DNA of 62,776 nt from the NCBI RefSeq assembly GCF_023050945.1, contig NZ_JALKIM010000015.1, forward strand, positions 1 through 62,776, read 5' to 3'. Every line of letters begins with the position of its first letter. The first letter of the stretch is position 1. This DNA is from Anaerobiospirillum sp. NML120448 (GTDB lineage: Bacteria; Pseudomonadota; Gammaproteobacteria; Enterobacterales; Succinivibrionaceae). Shown piece by piece: positions 42,833 to 52,082 of the stretch. Both the position numbers and the translations under genes were made by a program. The notes under the pieces were generated by a model. The model was not told the DNA's origin. It worked only from the letters and a program-made list of their open reading frames with translations, and made no database searches.

Positions 42833-43436
42833 TAAACCGCCTGATAAGCCTAATGAAAAGCTTAGCAATGACGTATTGGGGTGTACTTATCGCTTTATCT
42901 TAGAACATGCTTTTGATAGGTGTAATGGAGAGCTTAAGCAATTAAGCCATAATCAAATCTTACGAGGCTGGCAACATATGGCCATCGCCCCTAAATTTGA
43001 TGAATTTTGTGTAATTACTTCTATTAGTCAAACTAGACACGGTACACCTATTCACAATTATGCCCCTAATGCTAACGATAATTCAGGCTCTTTAGGCATT
43101 CAGCATCTTTTGCTGCATAACGTACAAATTGACTTCTTTTGTAATCCAAAATCAAGCTCTGACAACCGAGCTTATGAGCGTGCTTTTATAGTTGCTGCTC
43201 TGGCCAATTCTACTGAATGCGCTGCAATATTCCAAAGCTACAACCCTTTAATTAGTTGCTTGTATAGCGATGAAATACTTAACTTTAGCGAAATAGATGA
43301 AATGCATCAAATGCGACACCGTTATAGCGTCACACTGCATTTATCTGAGGTTAAAACGCACACCATGCCGCAGCATTTTGTTAGCGCTCTGGGACTACAT
43401 ACAAACAATGTAAATCAAGATTTTTGTGAGGTCTAA
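42813..43436 (+). CDS. Tail terminator / neck protein (LIC_12616-like)
   Basis: 207 residues from ATG 42813, with GAGG 7 bases upstream. IDFFCNPKSSSDNRAYERAFIVAALAN and the late segment MRHRYSVTLHLSEVKTH fit the phage neck terminator family that precedes sheath genes. Confidence 0.65.
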   Translation: MDKAIINKPPDKPNEKLSNDVLGCTYRFILEHAFDRCNGELKQLSHNQILRGWQHMAIAPKFDEFCVITSISQTRHGTPIHNYAPNANDNSGSLGIQHLLLHNVQIDFFCNPKSSSDNRAYERAFIVAALANSTECAAIFQSYNPLISCLYSDEILNFSEIDEMHQMRHRYSVTLHLSEVKTHTMPQHFVSALGLHTNNVNQDFCEV

Positions 43437-43438
43437 TA

Positions 43439-45034
43439 ATGGCAATTCCAGCAAGCGAGCTTGTAAAAATTACGCCCCGTGTCTTATCTGGGGCAGCAGG
43501 TGCGCTTAATTTTAATGGCTTGTTTTTGACAACCTCAAATCAAGCGCAGGCAGACACCCTGCTAACTTTCAACAGCGCTACAGAGGTAGCAAATTATTTT
43601 GGCTATGATAGTCAACATCATAAAGCCGCAACTATCTACTTTAATGGCTATGACAATTCTTTAACCAAGCCTAGCCAATGCTTTTTCTTTAAACACCCTG
43701 ACGAAGATTGCCCTGCTTTTGTCCGTGGACAGCCCGCTACAGACGAAGCAAAGCTATTTCAGAATCTGATTAAAGGCACTAATGCCACTTTGTATTTAGA
43801 TATGGGCGGGCTTAGCTTAGAGCTGAATAACTTCAATTTAGAGAAAGCTAAATCATTATCAGACATTGCCCAAATCTTACAAGATAAGATTAACGATACA
43901 GGCGAAACTAAAGGCTGTGTAGAGTGGCAAAAAGCAACCATTGCATACTCAAGCCTTAATAAGGCCTTCCAAATTAATGCAGGCGTGGCAAGCCCTGAAA
44001 TTGCTTTTAATGAAGTTAGCGGCTCACTGGCTGACCTTTTAGGCTTAAGCGAAGCTACTAATGCAATTTACTCCAAAGCAGTTAAGGCAAGAACTTATAG
44101 AGAAACCTTAGACAAAGCACGCAATCAAACTGGCAACTTTGTAACACTCACCACTATTGAAGAAGTAACAAACTTAAGTGATGCTCAGTCTATTGCGGAA
44201 TGGGTTAACAGTGCTTATAACAATGCTGAGCAGTTCTTATATTGCTTCTTTACTACTGATAGCTCTTTAGATAGCACTAACGCCGCCATTCAGTCCAGTA
44301 TGGTTGGTTATGGACGTGTTGGAAGCGCACAAATTGCCAACGCTCAATCAGGTCGAGACATTGTAGACTTGTTTTTAGAAAAGCGCTATGAGGGTGTATG
44401 CGGCATTTATGGCGGCGTGGAATATGCGGCATTTATTATGGGCATTACAGCTTCTTTAGACTGGAATCAGCCTAACAGCGTAATTACTTATGCCTTTAAA
44501 TCTCAAGCTGGCTTAAACGCTAATGTTCATGATATTAGCACCGCAAGGGAATTAGAGAGCTTAAAACTAAACTTTATCGGTGATTATGCATGCCGCAATG
44601 ATAACTTTGTATTGAGTGCTAATGGCATGGTTTTCGGCTCATTTAATTGGATTGATTCATATATTAATAGCTGCTGGCTCTTAAACTCTTTACAAACTGC
44701 TATCTTACAAGGTTTTAAGAATAGCCCTAAAGTGCCTTATAACTCAACTGGCTTTACAGTGATGCAAGCTTGGTGCACTGGCACTATCTTAAAGGCTAAG
44801 AACAACGGAGTAATCTCTACTGGCGTTCAATTAGATGACGCTCAAAAAATTACCTTAGAGCGAGAATCTAACAGCACAGAAATTTGCAACAATCTAACAG
44901 CAAACGGCTATCACCTCCAAATTAGTGCCACCCCTGATATTCGCTCTAATAGAGCTAGTCCGACCGCTCAAATGTGGTACACGGATTCGGGCGCAGTGCA
45001 TAAATTTGAAATGCCTGTAACTACAGTTCAATAG
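43439..45034 (+). CDS. Tail sheath protein (DUF3383)
   Basis: 531 residues. IPASELVKITPRVLSGAAGALNFNGLFLT at the start (split here as IPASELVKITPRVL and GALNFNGLFLT), FNSATEVANYFG and YFNGYDNSLTKPSQC are typical of DUF3383 contractile sheath proteins, and the C-terminus has SNRASPTAQMWYTDSG. Establishes a contractile tail. The ATG follows the previous stop by 2 bp with GAGG upstream. Confidence 0.9.
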   Translation: MAIPASELVKITPRVLSGAAGALNFNGLFLTTSNQAQADTLLTFNSATEVANYFGYDSQHHKAATIYFNGYDNSLTKPSQCFFFKHPDEDCPAFVRGQPATDEAKLFQNLIKGTNATLYLDMGGLSLELNNFNLEKAKSLSDIAQILQDKINDTGETKGCVEWQKATIAYSSLNKAFQINAGVASPEIAFNEVSGSLADLLGLSEATNAIYSKAVKARTYRETLDKARNQTGNFVTLTTIEEVTNLSDAQSIAEWVNSAYNNAEQFLYCFFTTDSSLDSTNAAIQSSMVGYGRVGSAQIANAQSGRDIVDLFLEKRYEGVCGIYGGVEYAAFIMGITASLDWNQPNSVITYAFKSQAGLNANVHDISTARELESLKLNFIGDYACRNDNFVLSANGMVFGSFNWIDSYINSCWLLNSLQTAILQGFKNSPKVPYNSTGFTVMQAWCTGTILKAKNNGVISTGVQLDDAQKITLERESNSTEICNNLTANGYHLQISATPDIRSNRASPTAQMWYTDSGAVHKFEMPVTTVQ

Positions 45035-45045
45035 GAGGCTAAATT

Positions 45046-45483
45046 ATGGCTGTTACTGATATTACTTCCGCTAATGCCACGGTGCTCATTCAAGTAGAAG
45101 GTGTTATCCCTGTACCTACACAATTAAATCATTTTAGTACAGACGGCATTGCGCAGGCAGGCGCATTCACTGTAGCAGAAGCAAGAATGGGTGTAGACGG
45201 ATATTTAGCTGCTGGTCAAACTCCAAAACCAGTCGAGCTTACTATTACCTTAGAAGCAAATACCCCATCTGAAAGATTATTAGATAGCGTATCAAAAGCT
45301 ATGTCGCGAGAGCAAACAATCTTTAATGTAACCATTACTATTAGAGTTCCCGCTTTAAAGTCTACATTCGTATTTACTGACGGTGTTTTAATTGACGGTG
45401 TGGCTATGAATAATCTAGGCGCTACCATCGATAAATCAGCATGGAAGTTTATGTTTGCTAAGTTAGAGCGACAAAACTACTAA
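45046..45483 (+). CDS. Tail tube protein
   Basis: 145 residues, beta-rich: DITSANATVLIQVEGVIPVP, EARMGVDGYLAAGQTPKPVELTITLEANTPS. Such proteins follow the sheath gene in contractile phages and stack into the inner tube. AGGAGG upstream. Confidence 0.82.
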   Translation: MAVTDITSANATVLIQVEGVIPVPTQLNHFSTDGIAQAGAFTVAEARMGVDGYLAAGQTPKPVELTITLEANTPSERLLDSVSKAMSREQTIFNVTITIRVPALKSTFVFTDGVLIDGVAMNNLGATIDKSAWKFMFAKLERQNY

Positions 45484-45491
45484 ATTAGGCC

Positions 45492-45560
45492 CAAATATAT
45501 CTGGCTCCATAGGGAGCTTTTTTATTTTTATAGCCCCTATTTTGGGGGCTTTCTTTTTGG
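45492..45560 (+). terminator. Two hairpins after the sheath/tube genes
   Basis: GGCTCC/GGGAGC followed by seven Ts (about 45501-45525), then AGCCCC/GGGGGCT followed by TTTCTTTTT (about 45532-45560). Likely a partial terminator that makes sheath and tube transcripts more abundant than downstream tail genes. Confidence 0.65.
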
Positions 45561-45567
45561 TGAGAAT

Positions 45568-46062
45568 ATGCGAAAGAGCGAAGATATCTATTTTAAAGAT
45601 GATAATGGTCAGCGTCATTTTGTAGCAACTGCTTTAAGTGCTAGAGACGGCTTTAAGTTAATCCAAGAAGGCACTTTGTTGCTTGTTAAGGCAGGCGCTT
45701 TAGGTGCTATGGGTATTAATGGCGATATCAACAAAGCAGCTGCAAACTTTTCTTTAGAGGCTTTGCAAAAGGCTAATATCAATAGTGATGATTTACTTGA
45801 CTTTGAAAACTCACTATTAAAGAGCGTTACTTATATTAGCCCTGAGGGCACTTTAATTCCTATTAGCTGGGACAATATCGACAGCTATTGCCAAGACCAA
45901 ATGGAAGTGATGAAGCTTTTAACTGCTGCATTTAAGGTGAACTTTGGTTTTTTAAAAAACGCTCTCCAGTCTATATCCCAGCCGTTACAACGAGAGCAAA
46001 AGGAAAAACCAACGGAGCAAGCAAGAAATACCTCCAAACGACCAATCTTCCAAATGCGTTAA
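45568..46062 (+). CDS. Tail assembly chaperone, short form
   Basis: 164 residues, the G-type chaperone before the tape-measure gene. Residues about 127-131 are encoded by TTT TTA AAA AAC, a tandem slippery site (see the frameshifted product). Position immediately before the tape measure is diagnostic. Confidence 0.8.
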   Translation: MRKSEDIYFKDDNGQRHFVATALSARDGFKLIQEGTLLLVKAGALGAMGINGDINKAAANFSLEALQKANINSDDLLDFENSLLKSVTYISPEGTLIPISWDNIDSYCQDQMEVMKLLTAAFKVNFGFLKNALQSISQPLQREQKEKPTEQARNTSKRPIFQMR

Positions 46063-46196
46063 GCGTTTTGATTGTCAATAACTTAGCAACCCTAAAAGAG
46101 CTGGAAACTTATTACAGCTATGAAGATGCTTTAGACCTTTTAGAGGCTGCTCAAATCAACGCATACAACCAAGCCATTGCGGCGCAGGGGGATTAA
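45568..46196 (+). CDS. Tail assembly chaperone, long form by -1 frameshift
   Basis: At 45951-45960 the sequence T TTA AAA and A AAA AAC gives two overlapping perfect X XXY YYZ heptamers in frame. A -1 shift there opens a frame (free from 45936) to the TAA at 46194-46196, adding about 79 residues ending in an acidic helical domain (TLKELETYYSYEDALDLLEA). The stop abuts the tape-measure ATG at 46197. Gene G/GT-type frameshifting is conserved among long-tailed phages. Confidence 0.82.
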
Positions 46197-48887
46197 ATGA
46201 TCGTTGATAAGTTACTATATGAAATTGGCATCGATACTAAGGGAGTTCAAGAAGGTCTCAATTCATTACAATCAGCCGCAACTAAGATTGATAATGAATT
46301 TAATGGCATGGCATCACGCTGGGGCGGTGTTATTCAGGGCGTTATATCTAACGTGATAGCCCCTGTTGCTGGTGCTTTTGCTATTGGCAAGATTGTTAAC
46401 TCTTATATGTCCGATGTTTCCGAAGTGGCAACACTAACGGGCGCATATAACCAAAAGCTAGATGAATGGCGCATTAAAAGGGCTCAATTAGCTAGAGTTA
46501 CTAAAGAAGATATAGCGCTATACAAGCAATACAAGGAAGCCATGACGGGCTTTAATATTGCTGTTGCTGACGTTAGCGCTAAATTAGTTCGCACTTTTGC
46601 CCCTGTAATGAAGTTAGCAGTTAATGGCTTGCAAGACTTCACTAAATGGATTAATCGCAATCAAGACAATATAACCCGCTTTTTACTGGTCGTATCTGGC
46701 GTGCTTACAGGCGTGTTCTTGCCTGCTATTCTAAAGACCAGTGCGGCGCTATTAATGAGCCCTTTAACGTGGCTTATAGGTGCTTTGGGTGTATTGGTCT
46801 TAATCTTTGACGATTTAACAACCTATATCAGGGGAGGCAAGTCAGCATTTGGCGACTTTTGGGCTATCTTTGGCACGGGCCCCGAAATCATGCAAAAGCT
46901 AAACAAGGCTTTTGAGGGTTTCAAGCAAATAATAAGCATCATATGGAAGCCACTGGCGATAGTAATGGGCTTGTTTGCTGGCTTTAAGATAGCCCTTGTA
47001 ATGGTCGACATGTTCACCAAAGGCTTGTTAGCTGTTAAGGCTGCAATGACTGCTATAGCGGCCCACCCTATCATGGCCATGTTGTTTGCTTTGGTCAGCT
47101 TAATCTTATGGATATCTGACGCTTTCGAGCGGGCGGGCGGAGACTGGCAAAAGACATTTGAGCTTATGGGCCAAGATGTTATTGATTTTCTCAATATCTT
47201 TGGCGGCTTAGGTGATTTAATTTTATCTGTCTTTGAACCAGTTAAAGACCTGTTTAGCTCATTAGGCGGCATTATTACGGGCGTTCTAAGCACTATAGCT
47301 AATTTAGGTCAGCTTCTTTGGTCATACCTGACGGGCGGAAGTGAAGAGGCTAAAGCTAAGATAGTTGACGCTATCGAGGGCTCTATAAAGCACGCTTTTG
47401 AATCCTTAGTAAACTTTGCAAATAGCCTTGTCCCAGCCTTTCTAAATCTCATTAGTGCTATAGGCAGCGGCTTAAGCTCTTTAGGTGATTTAGTTTTACA
47501 AGGATTAACAGCAGCTTTTAGTTTTGCTTTTGATGTTATTGTTAAAGGTCTGCAATTTGTTCTTGATGCAATCTTAGGTGTATTTAGAGGCTTAAGCTAT
47601 GCTATTGGCAGACTAATTGAGGGCGTATCTAATCTTTTAGGCTCTATAGCTACCAGCATAGCAGGGGCTTTTAGCTCAGTCTTTAATGGCCTGCTTTCTA
47701 TTATTACAGGCATAACAAGCGATATAGCAAGCCTATTTAATGGCATTGCAAGCGCTGTAATTGAGTTTGCAAGTAATGCTTATTCTTACTTTACAAGCGC
47801 TTTTGATAGCTTAAGCAACGCCATTACAGCCATAACTAACGCCATTGCTAATAGCTTTACGGCTGCATATGAACTAGTTAAAACAGTCGCATCAAGCTTA
47901 GTTACTTCTTTTGTTGACGGCTTTAAATCTTTACAAGCTTTTGCTAGTGGTTTATGGCAGGGCATTCAAGAAGCAATAAAAGAAACTGCTGAGACAATAG
48001 GCAGCTTCTTTGGCAATATTTGGAGCTCTATTAGTTCAGTTATTGAGCTTTGCACACAATCAGCTAAAGCTATTTTCAAGCTCTTTAGCAACCCTTTTGA
48101 AACACTTAAGGGCATGGCTAATAGTATTAGCAAACTAGTAGGCAGCGCTTTTGATTCTATCAAGCAAACTGCTGGCAATGTCGTCGACTGGATTAGCTCA
48201 GCTTGGAACAAATTACCAGAATCTATTAAAAATATTGTCCCTATTGATTGGCTTTTAGAAAAGTTTAATCAGGTTAAAGGACAAATAAGCGGCTTAATAG
48301 ATTCGTTCCTTAGTTTGGGGAGCAAAATTGCTCAGGTATTTAACAGCGTAACAACAGCTATAACCAGTGCTTTTGATGCTGGCTTAAAGTCTGCAATGGA
48401 GTTCTTTAACTCTGTATTGTCTTTCTTTGCTGAAATTCCTAGCAAGATAGCAGCAGCTTTTGATATTAGTGGACTAATTGACGGAGCTAAGGACAAGCTA
48501 AAAGGACTTGCGGGCGGAGCTATGGACGGCGTTAAATCGTTCTTTGGCTTTGGCGATACTAAAGAAGAGCAAGAGCAAACCACTAAAGCAGCAAATCAAG
48601 CTATTCAAAGCACAGTGCAAACTATTAACACTGGCTTAACTACCAACAATCAAACCATTGCGGCGGCCCCTGTAACTGCTAATACATCAAGCATTACTAA
48701 TAGCACTTACAACAATGATAATAGCAGACGTGCTAACACTAACCAAATTAACAACACAGTTAATATCAATGTGCCTAATGGAGCCGATGCCCGTGGCATT
48801 GTTCGAGAGGCTGAAAAGAGTTTTAACAATCTCAATGCATCAAACAACTATGTTATGGCCTCAGAGTATGGAAACTTTAATACTTAG
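46197..48887 (+). CDS. Tail tape measure protein
   Basis: 896 residues determining tail length. The N-terminus (LLYEIGIDTKGVQEGLNSLQSA) is typical; a hydrophobic block spans about 155-300 (LLVVSGVLTGVFLPAIL, MGLFAGFKIALVMV), and a long Ser/Ala/Ile-rich helical repeat region follows. The C-terminus is Asn/Thr-rich. At about 3 bases per residue rise, a tail of roughly 130 nm would be expected by the usual rule. Confidence 0.92.
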   Translation: MIVDKLLYEIGIDTKGVQEGLNSLQSAATKIDNEFNGMASRWGGVIQGVISNVIAPVAGAFAIGKIVNSYMSDVSEVATLTGAYNQKLDEWRIKRAQLARVTKEDIALYKQYKEAMTGFNIAVADVSAKLVRTFAPVMKLAVNGLQDFTKWINRNQDNITRFLLVVSGVLTGVFLPAILKTSAALLMSPLTWLIGALGVLVLIFDDLTTYIRGGKSAFGDFWAIFGTGPEIMQKLNKAFEGFKQIISIIWKPLAIVMGLFAGFKIALVMVDMFTKGLLAVKAAMTAIAAHPIMAMLFALVSLILWISDAFERAGGDWQKTFELMGQDVIDFLNIFGGLGDLILSVFEPVKDLFSSLGGIITGVLSTIANLGQLLWSYLTGGSEEAKAKIVDAIEGSIKHAFESLVNFANSLVPAFLNLISAIGSGLSSLGDLVLQGLTAAFSFAFDVIVKGLQFVLDAILGVFRGLSYAIGRLIEGVSNLLGSIATSIAGAFSSVFNGLLSIITGITSDIASLFNGIASAVIEFASNAYSYFTSAFDSLSNAITAITNAIANSFTAAYELVKTVASSLVTSFVDGFKSLQAFASGLWQGIQEAIKETAETIGSFFGNIWSSISSVIELCTQSAKAIFKLFSNPFETLKGMANSISKLVGSAFDSIKQTAGNVVDWISSAWNKLPESIKNIVPIDWLLEKFNQVKGQISGLIDSFLSLGSKIAQVFNSVTTAITSAFDAGLKSAMEFFNSVLSFFAEIPSKIAAAFDISGLIDGAKDKLKGLAGGAMDGVKSFFGFGDTKEEQEQTTKAANQAIQSTVQTINTGLTTNNQTIAAAPVTANTSSITNSTYNNDNSRRANTNQINNTVNINVPNGADARGIVREAEKSFNNLNASNNYVMASEYGNFNT

Positions 48888-48896
48888 AGGTGATTT

Positions 48897-49439
48897 ATGA
48901 GCCTATTGCCATTGCAAAAGAACGGCTTTTTATCAAGTCTGCAATTTCAAAAAGGCAACAATAAAGGTAATAACTGGGCTTTAGTTTTAGAGGACGGCAG
49001 CGTAATTAACTTTACTTCTATCATGTCTATTGATGTTGATAGCACCAATAAGGTTATTAACGCCCCTACTGAATCAGCCTTTGCTACTTATAACAAATCT
49101 ATAGGCCCTACTATGATTAGCCTAAACGCTGCTTTTGCGGGCTCTGACAGTGAAAGGCAGCCCATAACCGAAAAGCTATTAGCCTTATCTGGTGATATGA
49201 GTTTGCTAACACTTATCACGCCTGAAACAGTGTTTAAAGGCTATAACATTGAAAGCGTCTCATATTCTAGAAAACCTGATGACGGTGTAAATATCATCTA
49301 TTTTGATATAGGGCTGGTCGAAATTAAAGAAGTAGAACAGCAATATACTAACGTCAAAATAGCAAAGAAAAAACAAACAGGCCAAAAGAACGGCGAAGAG
49401 TCTGCTTTAAGTGGTATTTCAAGTAAGATTTTTGGCTAG
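48897..49439 (+). CDS. Tail/baseplate connector protein
   Basis: 180 residues, beta-rich (NWALVLEDGSVINFTSIMSIDV; GYNIESVSYSRKPDDGVNIIYFDIGLVEI), charged C-terminal tail. Follows the tape measure, where the first baseplate or hub-adaptor protein is usually encoded. AGAGGTG upstream. Confidence 0.7.
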   Translation: MSLLPLQKNGFLSSLQFQKGNNKGNNWALVLEDGSVINFTSIMSIDVDSTNKVINAPTESAFATYNKSIGPTMISLNAAFAGSDSERQPITEKLLALSGDMSLLTLITPETVFKGYNIESVSYSRKPDDGVNIIYFDIGLVEIKEVEQQYTNVKIAKKKQTGQKNGEESALSGISSKIFG

Positions 49440-49453
49440 TTAAGAGGTGTTTT

Positions 49454-49783
49454 ATGGTGCGTATTCCTTTATCTGCTATACCTAACCAAGAATTTAATAT
49501 AGTGTTAGCTGGCCAAAACTGCACTATCAACATTTATCAGCGTGATGTTTATATGTACTTAGATTTGTATGTTGCTAGCGAGGCCGTTCAAAGAGGTGCG
49601 CTTGTTTGCCCTTTAACGTCAATTATCACTGTATCTAACAATTTATTTAAAGGTGCTTTGTACATTGTTGACAACGACAAACCAGCTTTAGAACAGCAAA
49701 TACCAGAGTATTCAGGTTTGGGCAGTCGCTACCAACTTTATTATTTGACTGAAAGTGAGTTAAAGGAATATGGGCATAAGTAG
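49454..49783 (+). CDS. Baseplate plug-like protein
   Basis: 109 residues: RIPLSAIPNQEFNIVLAGQNCTINIYQR and YMYLDLYV match the small plug proteins found between the tape measure and hub genes in Pam3-like contractile tails. Overlaps the hub gene by 14 bp. Confidence 0.72.
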   Translation: MVRIPLSAIPNQEFNIVLAGQNCTINIYQRDVYMYLDLYVASEAVQRGALVCPLTSIITVSNNLFKGALYIVDNDKPALEQQIPEYSGLGSRYQLYYLTESELKEYGHK

Positions 49784-50657
49784 TTTTAAACCTCACTATT
49801 TGGCTGTGCAATTAACTTTAAAATCAGGCACATTTAAAGACGGCTCAAACTCTACCATTATCACTAATTTGGCTATGAGTGTTAATGTCGAAAAGCTTGG
49901 GCCACCTGATTTTGCTAAAGCGTCGGTTGAGATATACGGACTTGATTTAGACCGTGTTGAGAGATTCACTTCTTTAGCCTTTAATCCGTTCAAAGTACAA
50001 AGAGACTTTATCAATATCTTTGCAGGTGACGACCCTGCTAACCTCAGTCAAATCTTTGCAGGCTCTATCACTGAATCAAGCGGCGCTCTAAATGGCCCTG
50101 AAATGGTTTTAAAGTTAAGCGCTGAGGTTGGATTCTGGGGACGTGTTGACGCTAAAGGGCCAATGTCTTTAACTGATAGCATGCCATTGGCTGACTTTGT
50201 TTCTAGTCAAGCGCAATTAGCTGAGCTTAATTTTATTAACGAGGGTGTAAACACTCAACTAATGAACGGCACCTTTTCAGGCTCTCCAATTGAAAAGGCT
50301 AGACAGGCATGCGACCAAGCAGGCGCTGATTTAATCATTGATGATAACGACCTAATTTTAATGCCACGTAATGGCAACAGAAAAGGCAACGCAGTGCTAA
50401 TCAATGCACAAAGCGGCCTTTTAGATAGCCCCTCAATAGGCAACGACGGCATTTCTTTTAGGTGTGTTTATAACCCTGCATTGCGTTTTGCAGGTCTTTT
50501 TAAATTAGAAAGCCTCATACCTAAAGCAAGCGGAACATGGCGAGTTGTTAAGCTTAATCATAAGTTACAAGCAAACATGCCTAGCGATGCAAGCTGGGAG
50601 AGTGAAGTAACTGGCTATTATCCGCATTTAAGTGGTGAGATTGGAAAGTTTATCTAA
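49770..50657 (+). CDS. Baseplate hub protein (gpD/gp27-like)
   Basis: 295 residues. YLAVQLTLKSGTFKDG, then the tube-like strands and the late GTWRVVKLNHKLQANMPSDASWESEV fit late-control-D-type hub proteins. Shares one base with the start of the spike gene. Confidence 0.75.
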   Translation: MGISSFKPHYLAVQLTLKSGTFKDGSNSTIITNLAMSVNVEKLGPPDFAKASVEIYGLDLDRVERFTSLAFNPFKVQRDFINIFAGDDPANLSQIFAGSITESSGALNGPEMVLKLSAEVGFWGRVDAKGPMSLTDSMPLADFVSSQAQLAELNFINEGVNTQLMNGTFSGSPIEKARQACDQAGADLIIDDNDLILMPRNGNRKGNAVLINAQSGLLDSPSIGNDGISFRCVYNPALRFAGLFKLESLIPKASGTWRVVKLNHKLQANMPSDASWESEVTGYYPHLSGEIGKFI

Positions 50658-51691
50658 TGGCTATTGATGAAAACCAAAGACAAGGAACAAGGGGAGGGTA
50701 TGACAATACCAGCCCCACTAATCAAATCAACTTCTTAGTAAAGCAGCAAATTAGAAAGGACATTCAGACCAATTTAATTGCCCGTATCGACACTTGCGAA
50801 AGCACAGAAGAGAATGCAGGGGCCAAAACAGTTTCTATCACACCCCTTATTAGTCAGACCGATACCGAGGGCACTGCTTTAGAAATGGTATCCATTCCAA
50901 AGATACCGCACACCAGATATCAACATGGTATCGCAGCAGTAATTATCGACCCCGTGCCAAATGATATAGTTGCAGTGTCAATTAACAAGAATGATATTAG
51001 CACTATTAACGACCAAACAACCGAGCCCGTGAACGCTGGTAGCTTTAGGCAGTTTAGTCAGTCTGATGCCGTTGTGCATGACAGCATACACACTAAAACC
51101 CCAGAGGTTTATATAGTGCTTAGGCAAGATAAGACTATTAAAGAGCGAGGCCCTGAAGGCATCAGAGTAGAAACAGATAAGACCCTAGATGAAGAGGCTT
51201 TAGAAAACCGCCTTATTCACATTGGCCAAAACCAAGAAGAGCAAATAGACGCAAACCACACTCAAACCATTAAGGGCACTAATACCATAACTATTGACGG
51301 CGATAGCTCTATTACTATTAAAAGCAATAGCTCTCATAAGGTTAGCGGCAATATTACCATCAATGCTGACGGCTCAATAAACGTTAAAGCAGGCGGCTCT
51401 ATCACTGTTGAGGCAGGCGGCTCTATTACACTAAAAGCCCCCTCAATCACTTTTGACACGCCACAAGCGTCTTTTACTGGCAATGTAAGCATTGCGGGCG
51501 GTTTATCTCAAGGCGGCGGCATGCGCTCTGCTAATACACGCAGCTCTAATGGTGCTGTATTCTATAACGATATCCACACATTACGCACTATTACAGCAGA
51601 TATAGATGCAATTGGCGGCGGTATTAGTCTTAAGAGCCATGTTCATAGCGGCGTAAAGGGCGGCCCTGATATGACTGGAGGCCCTCAATAG
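50657..51691 (+). CDS. Baseplate spike protein (gpV-like) with repeats and HxH tip
   Basis: 344 residues. OB-like N-terminal domain (about 40-150), then a beta-helical region of repeated ITI..DGSI.VKAGGSI.VEAGGSITL units (about 205-265), and a C-terminal SLKSHVHSGVKGGPDMTGGP whose His-x-His binds the metal at the spike apex. It pierces the outer membrane on contraction. Confidence 0.82.
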   Translation: MAIDENQRQGTRGGYDNTSPTNQINFLVKQQIRKDIQTNLIARIDTCESTEENAGAKTVSITPLISQTDTEGTALEMVSIPKIPHTRYQHGIAAVIIDPVPNDIVAVSINKNDISTINDQTTEPVNAGSFRQFSQSDAVVHDSIHTKTPEVYIVLRQDKTIKERGPEGIRVETDKTLDEEALENRLIHIGQNQEEQIDANHTQTIKGTNTITIDGDSSITIKSNSSHKVSGNITINADGSINVKAGGSITVEAGGSITLKAPSITFDTPQASFTGNVSIAGGLSQGGGMRSANTRSSNGAVFYNDIHTLRTITADIDAIGGGISLKSHVHSGVKGGPDMTGGPQ

Positions 51692-51698
51692 GTGAGTT

Positions 51699-52082
51699 AT
51701 GGCACAAAAGACTTCTATCAAATTAAATAACAACTGGGACATTTGTCTAGATGATTTTGGCAACCTGCAAACATGTCACGAAGATGCTGCTATTTGTCAA
51801 GATGTTGCCTGTGCTCTTAGGCTCTTTACTAATGATAGCTATTACGAGCCTAGCAAAGGCATTCCATATCGTGACATTGTTTTAGGTGTTACCCCTTTTG
51901 AATCCTTAGTAAGGTCTGAGCTAATCAACACAGCTAAGAGCGTGGACGGCGTTTTAGATGCAGATGTTGAGAGTTTCACTATAGAAAACCGAGCTCTAAT
52001 TTTAGCCATGCAGTGTTTAACTGTGAATGGAAATGTTAGGGTTTTTGATGATTCATTTGACATGGCACAAGGTGAGCAATGA
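51699..52082 (+). CDS. Baseplate wedge protein (gp25/gpW-like)
   Basis: 127 residues. DICLDDFGNLQTCHEDAAICQDV and GIPYRDIVLGV followed by RSELINTAKSVDGVLDADVES are typical of DUF2634/gp25-type wedge proteins. Overlaps the gpJ-like start by an ATGA. Confidence 0.8.
   Translation: MAQKTSIKLNNNWDICLDDFGNLQTCHEDAAICQDVACALRLFTNDSYYEPSKGIPYRDIVLGVTPFESLVRSELINTAKSVDGVLDADVESFTIENRALILAMQCLTVNGNVRVFDDSFDMAQGEQ

Noticed and set aside
45996-46010. A-rich stretch GCAAAAGGAAAAACC as the chaperone frameshift site
   Set aside because: The phase does not give a proper X XXY YYZ heptamer, whereas 45951-45960 gives two.
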